Origin: Botryllus schlosseri
Taxonomy: Eukaryota > Chordata > Ascidiacea > Stolidobranchia > Styelidae
Direction: 5' to 3'
Assembly (NCBI GenBank): GCA_000444245.1
Contig: ATSW01029527.1
Location: forward strand, 1 to 23,540
Length of the DNA stretch: 23,540 nt
Numbering within the stretch: position 1 is the stretch's first letter; the number at the start of each line of letters is the position of its first letter. Of the stretch, positions 21,701-23,540 are shown piece after piece. The position numbers and the translations under genes are program-made. The notes under the pieces were generated by a model. It did no database searches and was not told the origin of the DNA. It saw only the letters and a program-made list of their open reading frames with translations.

Positions 21701-23402
21701 TACAACGAGGTTTCAAGGCCTCCACAGTGGAAGGCAGTATCGAAACTTTAATTTTCGCGGTGTGTAAATCAACTCTGGGTGGCAAGGAGCCTAAAATTCC
21801 CATTTCCGGTATTCGAAATGGAAAGAATCATCTCTCGCTACGCGGCTCGAATCATTAAAAGCATTAGTCGCAAGCATGACTAAATTGTACTAGGCTAGCA
21901 GAAGTTTTTAGCCTTGACTGGTTTCCACCTACACGTCGGTTAGTGATCTATAATTCAAGGCATAAATTGCAGTGACGCGCATTGTCAACATCAATATTGC
22001 GCCCCTTATTAGATTCGCGTCGATCCGACAAGGCAGGCAAACCCGATAACGTCCGTCGTAGCGCGGCCGTAAGTGAATTAGCCGTGACACGGACGCGATA
22101 TTAGTTTGAAAGGTCGCGGTTTCCTGCGTTTCGCAACGTGTACGATTCGAGTTAGCGTTCCGGCGCGGTTGTTCGTGACGTCAACGTAAGACTTGTGCAA
22201 GCTACTGGATTTTCATAATGCGCATTGCGCAACTAGAACTAGAACTGGAGCTAACGACCTTTAAAAATCCGCAACGAACTAACTAGAACGGAGCTAACTA
22301 ATAACTGAAAATAAGAATTACTGGATTGCAACTGAGCTAAGAAATATTGGAGATTGAATCGTCATTTTGAAAGAACCTATTTTCAAGTTTGAAATCGGAA
22401 GGGTTTTCGGCCCCCTGCCTACGCGACTGTTAGTAGTGAGGACTCTAATAGCAATGGCTGCACGAACATCACACAACAGAACAACCGGTATCAGGATTCA
22501 CGTCATACGGCGACACATGTGTTTTTAGTTGTTCAGCGACTGATTTGTTGAGAACTACTCAATTGATAAAATCCGAAACTAGAACTGCTCACTTTTGAAA
22601 ATCCACGACTAGAACTAGAACTTTTCACTTTCCAAAGTTCAGAATTAGAACTACTCACTTTTCAAAACTCACAAATATAACTAGAACTAAAACTACCGGT
22701 ACTCACTTTTCAAAACTCGCAACTGGAGCAAAGACTTCTCCATATGTGCCAGTAGTTAGATTGCTATTTGCACAAGTCTGAAGCAAAGTAATCTATTCTA
22801 CATGAATTAGCTATGTCATGTGGTTTGTGCAAGTCTGTCAGCGTAGTTTTAACATTGCAGGTGATAGTCGAAGTGGAGACGATCGATCGTGCCGGTAACT
22901 TCATCGGATGGATGTTCGTGGAAGGCTGTAACGTGTCGCTGGAGCTGGTGACGCGTGGCCTCTCCAAAGTGCATTTTACAGCGCAAAGGAGCAAGTACTT
23001 CCAGGCTCTGTCAGAGGCCGAGGAGAAATGCAAAACTGCCAGGACTGGGGTCAGTCGAAGTAACACCGTATAGTTACATTTGATAGAGTATAAATAGAAG
23101 TATTCGAAATCATAACCATTTTAGCAAGTAGTACAAATCGGTTAAGCTGTTATTGACTACTCTACAAAAGCACTTTGTTACTCACCACCTCTGGGTAAGG
23201 GTTGCATCTAATATGCTCCAACATGTGTCATGTGTCCCAGGTGTGGTCCGACTACGAGGAACCCGTCGAAGTGCAGGTGGTGGAAGAGTCTGAGCGCAAG
23301 ACCCAGTACAAGACGGTCGGGATAACGGAAGTGACGCCGCAACTTCATATGTACTGTCAGGTCCTGGACGCCTCGGCTAAACTCGACCAGCTCACGGACA
23401 AG
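600..23402 (+). CDS. SND1: SND1 (Tudor-SN), eleven internal exons; both gene ends outside window
   Basis: SND1 is a cytoplasmic and nuclear RNA-binding protein with four staphylococcal-nuclease-like OB-fold domains followed by a Tudor-SN module; the family acts in RNA decay, RISC-associated RNA handling, splicing and transcriptional coactivation. Eleven exons translate into one continuous product matching roughly the second SN domain to just before the Tudor domain. Near-identical blocks include [93 protein letters not shown] and LSKVHFTA. All junctions are GT/AG with compatible phases. No frame break is seen, so this looks like a working gene. The coding parts are 600-777, 1269-1375, 1890-2072, 2646-2790, 3768-3868, 4400-4510, 4574-4696, 4936-5027, 5723-5832, 22861-23049 and 23241-23402. 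The intron 5833-22860 houses an antisense gene. Homology is from remembered family sequences, not from a search. Confidence 0.96.
796..988. mobile_element. Foldback MITE, incomplete copy with one arm
   Basis: Left arm of the element seen whole at 3083-3428: GAATCCGAATATTTTCAGCT, then GGTAATCGTCAGCAGCTAGT and AACAATCGTATCACAAAATA, followed by a short internal part. The remaining intron to 1268 shows nothing else recognisable. Confidence 0.75.
1269..1375 (+). CDS. SND1: SND1 exon b
   Basis: Acceptor TTTCAG ends at 1268. Translates [20 protein letters not shown] then [13 protein letters not shown], continuing directly from the HP that ends the previous exon, as in vertebrate SND1. Donor AG/GTAATG at 1376, phase 2. 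Confidence 0.95.
1440..1880. repeat. AT-rich interspersed repeat (ATTCTAATCTAATT units)
   Basis: Part of an SND1 intron. Blocks such as ATTAGACTAGTTAGAGT..AAATGCCGGT and TTGTTTCCCTGAAAATGC, plus tandem-like CTATAATTC..AATTTTGATC units, recur at 11045-11395 and in reverse at 6690-7215 and 13785-13850. Noncoding; open frames here are chance. Confidence 0.65.
1890..2072 (+). CDS. SND1: SND1 exon c
   Basis: Acceptor GTACAG ends at 1889; the first base completes an Arg codon. Reads [16 protein letters not shown] ... [14 protein letters not shown] ... [11 protein letters not shown], spanning the end of one SN domain and the start of the next segment. Donor AG/GTGAAT at 2073, phase 2. Confidence 0.95.
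2160..2475. repeat. Repeat R1 copy 2
   Basis: In an SND1 intron. Shares GAGCTAA.AAATAT, the GTTAGTA.TGA and GCAATGGCTGCA..AAC core and the terminal AACTAGAACTGGAACTACTC units with the copy at 22200-22740, and in part with 1-575. No coding potential seen. Confidence 0.7.
2646..2790 (+). CDS. SND1: SND1 exon d (start of SN3)
   Basis: The acceptor at 2644-2645 (CACGCAG) is the one that preserves phase 2 and gives R-L as in the vertebrate protein. A charged linker with [11 protein letters not shown] leads into the highly conserved [20 protein letters not shown]. Donor AAG/GTGACT at 2791, phase 0. Confidence 0.93.
2905..3030 (-). repeat. Dispersed repeat R3, reverse copy
   Basis: Its reverse complement (CGATACAACCA..CGTTTACAGC, TGGAAGGTAGTATCGAAACT, TTAGTGGCAAGGAGCCT) matches 13105-13280 and 21690-21825. 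Family unknown, noncoding. Confidence 0.6.
3083..3428. mobile_element. Complete foldback MITE with ~115-base inverted arms
   Basis: The left arm begins ATATTGAAATAAACCCGAAT and continues with GGGGTAATCGTCAGCAACTA and ATCGTATCACAAAATATGAC. The right arm is its near-perfect reverse complement and ends ATTCGGGTTTATTTCAATAT. The loop is short and has no open frame, so the element is non-autonomous. A TGACGTCA palindrome sits at 3310-3317. Target-site duplication is unclear. It lies in an SND1 intron. Confidence 0.88.
3478..3750 (+). repeat. Dispersed repeat R2, copy 1
   Basis: Shares GGAAATG.CATATCTG.GAAG, ATTATATTCTTTGTGGT, TTTCAACTTTC and AATCGAATC.CTCA blocks with 9605-9870. Shorter reverse fragments are at 12955-13035 and 23455-23535. 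It ends just before the acceptor of the SND1 exon at 3768. Confidence 0.65.
3768..3868 (+). CDS. SND1: SND1 exon e (SN3)
   Basis: Acceptor TTCAG ends at 3767. Translates [20 protein letters not shown] then [13 protein letters not shown], matching the SN3 core. Consensus donor GT/GTGAGT at 3869, phase 2. A dispersed repeat (3478-3750) lies immediately upstream in the intron. Confidence 0.95.
4092..4271. mobile_element. Foldback MITE, short internally deleted copy
   Basis: Both arms are present: TTTTGAAATAAACCCGAATA on the left and TTGCTGACGACTACCCCTGA ... TAAGTTTATTTGAATA on the right, with a reduced loop. It lies in the SND1 intron 3869-4399; the rest of that intron shows nothing recognisable. 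Confidence 0.82.
4400..4510 (+). CDS. SND1: SND1 exon f (SN3)
   Basis: Acceptor TTTCTAG ends at 4399 and the split codon gives Val. Translates [20 protein letters not shown] then [16 protein letters not shown]. Donor CG/GTACGA at 4511, phase 2, followed by a 63-base intron. Confidence 0.96.
4574..4696 (+). CDS. SND1: SND1 exon g (SN3 end)
   Basis: Acceptor TTACAG ends at 4573; the split codon gives Arg, then [20 protein letters not shown] and [13 protein letters not shown]. The upstream intron is only 63 bases. Donor AG/GTACGG at 4697, phase 2. Confidence 0.95.
4765..4905. repeat. Dispersed repeat R4 fragment
   Basis: AAAGTATTCTAGGGCTTGTT and GCAAAACCTACTCGAACACC resemble parts of 15066-15425, and the tail resembles 23145-23195. 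It occupies most of the SND1 intron 4697-4935. Confidence 0.5.
4936..5027 (+). CDS. SND1: SND1 exon h (SN3/SN4 junction)
   Basis: Acceptor TTCCAG ends at 4935; the split Arg codon is followed by [20 protein letters not shown] and [10 protein letters not shown]. Donor G/GTTTGC at 5028, phase 1. Confidence 0.95.
5288..5383. mobile_element. Foldback MITE, single right arm
   Basis: TTGATATACAATGTTCTTTC, CTAGTTGCTGACGATTACCC and ATATTCGGGTTCATTTCAAT match the right arm of the full element at 3083-3428. It lies in the SND1 intron 5028-5722. Confidence 0.8.
5440..5640 (-). repeat. CTAGAA-type array, reverse orientation
   Basis: Repeated GTAGTTCTAGTTCTAGTTGC units are the reverse complement of the arrays at 40-270 and 22550-22740. 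No gene is seen. Confidence 0.7.
5723..5832 (+). CDS. SND1: SND1 exon i (SN4), last exon before the 17 kb intron
   Basis: Acceptor GTTTTCAG ends at 5722; the split Gly codon is followed by [20 protein letters not shown] and [16 protein letters not shown]. Donor GAG/GTAAGG at 5833, phase 0. The next coding sequence resumes 17,028 bases downstream, at the equivalent of human REV/EVEVESMDKAGNF. Confidence 0.95.
6263..6640 (-). other. Open frame, possible extra 3' exon or UTR of the nested gene
   Basis: A 125-codon open frame downstream of the 7218 stop in the same direction. It includes [20 protein letters not shown] and [20 protein letters not shown] and is hydrophilic with even composition. 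A phase-1 acceptor (GGTTTAG/AA) exists near 6618 but its pyrimidine tract is weak. No homology is recognised; it may be chance or 3' UTR. Confidence 0.25.
6690..7215 (-). repeat. AT-rich interspersed repeat, reverse copy
   Basis: Successive TTTTCC.AATTGGATT..AATAAGAATTATAGCTAC units are the reverse complement of those at 1740-1870. The repeat abuts the stop codon of the lrrc4-like frame and would form its 3' UTR or flank. Confidence 0.65.
7218..7546 (-). CDS. lrrc4-like: lrrc4-like exon 11: distal cytoplasmic tail and probable stop
   Basis: Acceptor CGGAACAG precedes 7546, phase 1 as required. Reads [40 protein letters not shown], then a Ser/Gln/Asn-rich stretch ending [13 protein letters not shown] before TAA at 7218-7220. 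The C-terminus is not the ETQI PDZ ligand of vertebrate NGLs. A donor-like GTACGC lies close to the stop (after CATAACG), so a further exon is possible. Confidence 0.78.
7218..17818 (-). CDS. lrrc4-like: Netrin-G-ligand / LRRC4-family adhesion protein, nested antisense in an SND1 intron
   Basis: Predicted type I membrane protein of about 1,000 residues if translation starts at the ATG 17816-17818. In order: a long N-terminal region with a hydrophobic run, LRRNT (C-x3-C-x-C-x8-C, the same spacing as NGLs), nine LRRs, LRRCT, one Ig domain, a Thr/Pro stalk, one TM helix, and a ~300-residue tail. Diagnostic NGL features: LDLGEL in LRR5, RRNPIKAI (vertebrate RNNPIESI), a short sixth repeat, [13 protein letters not shown] before the Ig F strand, TFTTVTTTV in the stalk, and [10 protein letters not shown] leading into the helix (vertebrate KTTKIIIGCFV). 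Vertebrate NGLs are postsynaptic partners of netrin-Gs and LAR-type phosphatases. Coding parts: 17189-17818, 16325-16498, 14792-15037, 13988-14194, 13515-13645, 13333-13451, 12702-12866, 12330-12514, 11411-11539, 10887-11003, 8302-8875, 7218-7546. It lies wholly inside SND1 intron 5833-22860. Confidence 0.93.
7571..7907. mobile_element. Foldback MITE, degenerate full-length copy
   Basis: The left end (ATCAACCTGAATAGTCAGCA, ACTAGTAGCGAATTGAAAA) and right end (GTTGTTGATACACGAAGTTA, TTTGGGTTGATTACAAT) correspond to both arms of the family. It is strongly diverged and so older than the 3083 copy. TGACGTCA at 7818-7825. It fills much of the lrrc4-like intron 7547-8301. Confidence 0.65.
8302..8875 (-). 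CDS. lrrc4-like: lrrc4-like exon 10: cytoplasmic tail
   Basis: Acceptor CGTTTCCAG precedes 8875. The 191-residue segment reads [20 protein letters not shown] ... [20 protein letters not shown] ... FEDTLGG. It is Ser/Pro-rich with no recognised domain. A faint resemblance of [17 protein letters not shown] to LRRC4C MPAIEHEHLNHYNSYK is suggestive only. Donor GGAG/GTAAAA at 8301, phase 1. Open length, phase fit and position make it coding. Confidence 0.82.
8956..10882. mobile_element. Cluster of inverted-repeat (hAT-like?) non-autonomous elements filling one intron
   Basis: Outer ends are inverted: TAGGGTTGTTCAAAAATAAC at 8956 and, reversed, TAGGATTGTTCAAAAGTAC at 10882, each followed by a related CTTTCTCC..AAATT and AAAATTGTTA stretch. 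Related arms recur inside: 8959-9085 against 9220-9290, and 10063-10190 against 10220-10310, with a further right-arm-like stretch near 10620-10695. A copy of dispersed repeat R2 (9605-9870) is embedded. No transposase frame is seen. The cluster takes up nearly all of the intron between the TM and cytoplasmic exons. Confidence 0.65.
9605..9870 (+). repeat. Dispersed repeat R2, copy 2
   Basis: Matches 3478-3750 through GGAAATGACATATCTGTGAA, AATTATATTCTTTGTGGTTG and TTTCAACTTTCAACATCATT. It is embedded in the inverted-repeat cluster 8956-10882. Confidence 0.65.
10887..11003 (-). CDS. lrrc4-like: lrrc4-like exon 9: transmembrane helix
   Basis: Acceptor ATTGTCAG precedes 11003. Reads [20 protein letters not shown], then [15 protein letters not shown]: one TM helix followed by a basic stop-transfer stretch, strikingly like vertebrate MKTTKIIIGCFVAVTLLAAAMLIVFY. 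Two ends are possible. A donor CTC/GTTAGG at 10886 (phase 0) fits the strong acceptor of the next exon. A better-looking donor AG/GTGAAC at 10897 (phase 1) would require a weaker acceptor at 8863-8864. The conserved core is secure. Confidence 0.9.
11045..11395. repeat. AT-rich interspersed repeat
   Basis: TTTAATTAGACTAATTAGAG, AATCTAATTTCTGGTTTCCC and TGAAAATGC repeat the unit at 1455-1567. It fills most of the lrrc4-like intron 11004-11410. Confidence 0.65.
11411..11539 (-). CDS. lrrc4-like: lrrc4-like exon 8: Thr/Pro-rich extracellular stalk
   Basis: Acceptor AATTACAG precedes 11539. Reads [20 protein letters not shown], then [20 protein letters not shown] and K: 43 residues with no clear domain, rich in Pro, Ser and Thr. 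Donor AAA/GTATGT at 11410; phase 0 at both ends. Phase and position between Ig and TM exons support it; sequence conservation alone would not. Confidence 0.75.
11899..12266 (-). mobile_element. CAGGNTTGTAA element, reverse copy
   Basis: Rich in GACTCGAGTC / CAAGTC motifs, ending GTTACAAACCTG at 12266. It is the reverse complement of the element at 16796-17178; for example CTAAACATGCATATTCAATC corresponds to the AAATAAGCATGTTTAG stretch there. It lies in the lrrc4-like intron 11540-12329. Confidence 0.7.
12330..12514 (-). CDS. lrrc4-like: lrrc4-like exon 7: Ig domain, second half, and proximal stalk
   Basis: The frame is open further upstream and several AGs fit phase 1. The acceptor AACACAG before 12514 was chosen because it gives [20 protein letters not shown], colinear with vertebrate [20 protein letters not shown]. 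The Ig F-strand motif DKGTYMC follows, then STIYLNV and the stalk [20 protein letters not shown]. Consensus donor CCT/GTGAGT at 12329, phase 0. Confidence 0.9.
12702..12866 (-). CDS. lrrc4-like: lrrc4-like exon 6: Ig domain, first half
   Basis: Acceptor CTTTGCAG precedes 12866; phase 1. Reads [20 protein letters not shown], then [20 protein letters not shown] and [10 protein letters not shown]. It contains the B-strand Cys (LPCP) and the C-strand Trp (VMWTL) of an Ig fold. Donor G/GTGAGA at 12701, phase 1. Confidence 0.92.
12955..13035 (-). repeat. Dispersed repeat R2 fragment, reverse
   Basis: CACCTTTTATGCGACCACAA and ACAATATAAT match in reverse the middle of the copies at 3478-3750 and 9605-9870, and the fragment at 23455-23535. 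Confidence 0.5.
13105..13280 (+). repeat. Dispersed repeat R3, copy 2
   Basis: CGTAACTTTGTACTACATGT, TGCGATACAACCAGTCGAGG and GCATCGAAACTATCATTTTC match 21690-21825 and, reversed, 2905-3030. It lies in the lrrc4-like intron 12867-13332. Confidence 0.6.
13333..13451 (-). CDS. lrrc4-like: lrrc4-like exon 5b: LRRCT
   Basis: Acceptor CATTTACAG precedes 13451. Reads [20 protein letters not shown] and [20 protein letters not shown], matching vertebrate WWLREYIPTNSTCCGRCHAP ... RGRYLVEVDQ with the C-terminal cap cysteines. Consensus donor C/GTGAGT at 13332, phase 1. Confidence 0.85.
13515..13645 (-). CDS. lrrc4-like: lrrc4-like exon 5a: LRR9 and first LRRCT cysteines
   Basis: Acceptor CCCCTCTCGCAG precedes 13645. 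Reads [20 protein letters not shown], then [20 protein letters not shown] and FA. The exon is ended at a GTCAGG donor (13514) because removing 13452-13514 gives an LRRCT of normal family length. Without splicing, the frame stays open through those 63 bases. Confidence 0.8.
13688..13789. mobile_element. Foldback MITE, single right arm
   Basis: GATTGTTGATATACAATGTT, ACTAGTTGCTGACGATTACC and AAAGATCAGGGTTCATAA match the right arm of the family. It lies in the lrrc4-like intron 13646-13987, followed by a short AT-rich repeat piece at 13785-13850. Confidence 0.78.
13988..14194 (-). CDS. lrrc4-like: lrrc4-like exon 4: LRR6-8
   Basis: Acceptor ATTGAAG precedes 14194; its pyrimidine tract is poor, but the site restores [14 protein letters not shown] in frame. 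The exon holds the shortened repeat typical of NGLs, then [20 protein letters not shown] and [20 protein letters not shown]. Donor CAG/GTTGGT at 13987, phase 0. Confidence 0.88.
14298..14390 (+). mobile_element. CAGGGTTGTAA element, left-end fragment
   Basis: CAGGGTTGTAATGACTCGAG and ATTTTCTTAAAAATGAGTT match the left end of the element at 16796-17178, then similarity is lost. It lies in the lrrc4-like intron 14195-14791. The rest of that intron shows nothing recognised. Confidence 0.65.
14792..15037 (-). CDS. lrrc4-like: lrrc4-like exon 3: LRR2-5 with LDLGEL signature
   Basis: Acceptor TGTAAACAG precedes 15037. Reads [20 protein letters not shown], then [39 protein letters not shown] and FNDLANLQ. 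It lines up without gaps to the NGL stretch LRELWLRNNPIES ... RLDLGELKKLEYISEGAFEG. Donor CAG/GTGAGT at 14791; phase 0 at both ends. Confidence 0.95.
15066..15425. repeat. Dispersed repeat R4, tandemly doubled
   Basis: GGTGCTCA.AGT.GAAGT.ACGAC.T and AGTATTCTAGGC.T recur about 150 bases apart, followed by GCAAAAGCAAAACCTACTTG. Similar stretches are at 4765-4905 and 23060-23195. It lies in the lrrc4-like intron 15038-16324. Confidence 0.6.
15442..16207. mobile_element. Non-autonomous hAT transposon, 766 bases, with target-site duplication
   Basis: Left end CAGTGGTTCTCAACC; the right end is its inverse with one mismatch (CAGCGGTTCTCAACC), each followed by a TTCGCGGACCCC motif. Flanks GTGTAGAA (15434-15441) and GTGTAGAC (16208-16215) form an 8-base target duplication with one difference, as expected for hAT elements. 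CAGTGGTTCTCAACC-type ends are well known among Charlie/hAT MITEs. There is no transposase frame inside, so it was moved by another element's enzyme. It lies in the lrrc4-like intron 15038-16324. Confidence 0.92.
16325..16498 (-). CDS. lrrc4-like: lrrc4-like exon 2: LRRNT end, LRR1-2
   Basis: Acceptor CTCTCCTCAG precedes 16498. Reads [20 protein letters not shown], then [20 protein letters not shown] and [11 protein letters not shown]. It supplies the fourth LRRNT cysteine and two repeats. Consensus donor GAG/GTAAGT at 16324; phase 0 at both ends. Confidence 0.93.
16796..17178 (+). mobile_element. CAGGNTTGTAA-ended hAT-like MITE next to a splice donor
   Basis: Left end CAGGGTTGTAATGACT, right end TTACAAGCCTG (inverse CAGGCTTGTAA). 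Flanking octamers CCCTGCTC and CCGTACTC agree at six of eight positions, a possible eroded target duplication. It is 383 bases with no open frame. The right end is 10 bases from the lrrc4-like exon 1 boundary, so the element begins almost immediately inside that intron. Confidence 0.75.
17189..17818 (-). CDS. lrrc4-like: lrrc4-like exon 1: N-terminal region and start of LRRNT
   Basis: The frame is open from an in-frame TAG at 18152-18154 down to the consensus donor CAG/GTGAGT at 17188. ATGs in frame are at 17993-17995, 17816-17818 (A at -3, best context) and 17285-17287. The exon ends in [14 protein letters not shown], the first three LRRNT cysteines. A hydrophobic run ([11 protein letters not shown]) lies about 25 residues before the LRRNT and is the only signal-peptide candidate. 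Starting at 17818 puts about 170 residues before it, which is unusual for a secreted N-terminus. Part of this frame may therefore be 5' UTR, or a noncoding first exon may join inside it. The lower boundary is secure; the start is not. Confidence 0.75.
19887..19894. promoter_or_regulatory. CRE-like palindrome TGACGTCA
   Basis: A full consensus CREB/ATF octamer about 2.1 kb upstream of the favoured lrrc4-like ATG; another is at 22176-22183. Use as a regulatory site is inference only. Other copies of the same octamer at 3310 and 7818 lie inside MITEs. Confidence 0.25.
20510..20527. repeat. 18-base perfect palindrome
   Basis: ATCTTTAGATCTAAAGAT is a perfect inverted repeat with no spacer, in noncoding sequence. 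Function unknown; it could arise by chance in AT-rich DNA. Confidence 0.5.
21197..21330. repeat. ~50-base tandem repeat, about 2.5 units, CpG-rich
   Basis: Units begin at 21197, 21246 and 21297 with GCAGATGCGATTGTGTAGG or close variants, and the first two share GATGATATCGTGCGCACC. The third is cut short after GATTATCCAAGCCAGCG. An open frame read through it is only a by-product of the repeat. Confidence 0.85.
21690..21825 (+). repeat. Dispersed repeat R3, copy 3
   Basis: CGTAGCTTTGTACTACAACG, TTTCAAGGCCTCCACAGTGG and GGCAGTATCGAAACTTTAAT match 13105-13280 and, reversed, 2905-3030. A preceding GGGGTTTCGAACCCC stretch (around 21628) resembles the core of repeat R1. Confidence 0.6.
22200..22740. 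repeat. Repeat R1 copy 3 with CTAGAA-type arrays
   Basis: GCGCAACTAGAACTAGAACT units, a core (22329-22530) shared with 2228-2400 and 333-480, then further arrays of AGAACTACTCACTTTTCAAA. It lies just before the acceptor of the SND1 exon at 22861. Confidence 0.75.
22861..23049 (+). CDS. SND1: SND1 exon j (SN4)
   Basis: Acceptor ACATTGCAG ends at 22860. Translates [20 protein letters not shown], then [20 protein letters not shown] and [11 protein letters not shown]. The donor must be GGG/GTCAGT at 23050 to keep phase 0 with the next exon. That is a non-consensus GTC donor, but the same form is inferred in the nested gene at 13514. Confidence 0.92.
23241..23402 (+). CDS. SND1: SND1 exon k (linker towards Tudor)
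   Basis: Acceptor GTGTCCCAG ends at 23240. Reads [20 protein letters not shown], then [20 protein letters not shown] and KLDQLTDK, matching the segment ahead of the Tudor domain. Donor AAG/GTATAT at 23403, phase 0. The Tudor domain and C-terminus must lie beyond the window. Confidence 0.94.
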
Positions 23403-23454
23403 GTATATCGCGAATCGACCCTGTACTGTCTAGGGCAGAATTGAGTATCACTTA

Positions 23455-23535
23455 TTATCACGTCACAGCAGTTTGATTGATGCGTGAAGTTCAAACATGT
23501 ACCTTTTATGCGGCTACAAAGAATATAATTACTAG
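23455..23535 (-). repeat. Dispersed repeat R2 fragment, reverse
   Basis: ACCTTTTATGCGGCTACAAA and GAATATAATT match in reverse the R2 copies at 3478-3750 and 9605-9870. It lies in the SND1 intron that begins at 23403. Confidence 0.5.
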
Positions 23536-23540
23536 GGCAA

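Larger units (their letters stand above)
5833..22860 (+). other. 17 kb SND1 intron hosting the antisense gene
   Basis: Donor GTAAGG at 5833 and acceptor TTGCAG ending at 22860, phase 0, joining HRE to VIVEVET of SND1. It contains every exon of the lrrc4-like gene on the other strand, and most of the transposable elements in the window. Between 5833 and about 6260 no structure was recognised. Confidence 0.93.

Noticed and set aside
1-23540. Virus-like or LTR element remnants
   Set aside because: No reverse transcriptase, integrase, capsid or envelope-like frame and no LTR pair was seen; the mobile DNA here looks like non-autonomous DNA transposons and unclassified repeats.

Overview
The window is from an animal nuclear genome. 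It is AT-rich and full of interspersed repeats, with exons of 92-630 bases, GT/AG introns as short as 63 bases, and two interleaved protein-coding genes on opposite strands. The proteins and their arrangement point to a deuterostome, most likely an invertebrate chordate such as a tunicate. That placement is an inference from gene content and repeat style, not from a marker gene.

Plus strand: twelve consecutive internal exons of SND1 (Tudor-SN / p100, a multi-domain staphylococcal-nuclease-like RNA-binding protein) run from 600 to 23402. Start and stop codons lie outside the window. Nine exons sit in 600-5832 and two in 22861-23402 with the window's twelfth-exon numbering completed by the 63-base intron split at 4511-4573; all junction phases agree, and the predicted protein aligns continuously with vertebrate SND1. 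(Exons listed individually: 600-777, 1269-1375, 1890-2072, 2646-2790, 3768-3868, 4400-4510, 4574-4696, 4936-5027, 5723-5832, 22861-23049, 23241-23402: eleven in all.) The intron 5833-22860 is about 17.0 kb, far longer than the 63-977 base introns around it.

Minus strand: inside that large intron lies a complete or nearly complete gene for a Netrin-G-ligand / LRRC4-family synaptic adhesion protein. It has an LRRNT cap, nine leucine-rich repeats, an LRRCT cap, an Ig domain, a Thr/Pro-rich stalk, one transmembrane helix and a long cytoplasmic tail. Twelve coding segments run from about 17818 down to a stop at 7218. In human, LRRC4 also lies inside SND1 on the opposite strand. The window therefore appears to show the same nested antisense pair outside the vertebrates, with a nested gene rich in introns, whereas vertebrate LRRC4 has its coding sequence in essentially one exon.

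The rest is intronic and largely made of mobile-element remains: a foldback MITE family (six copies), a clear 766-base non-autonomous hAT element with target-site duplication, a second hAT-like pair with CAGGGTTGTAA ends, a cluster of long inverted repeats filling one intron, CTAGAA-type arrays, AT-rich arrays, and a CpG-rich region with a ~50-base tandem repeat upstream of the nested gene. No RNA gene, CRISPR array or virus-like element was recognised.
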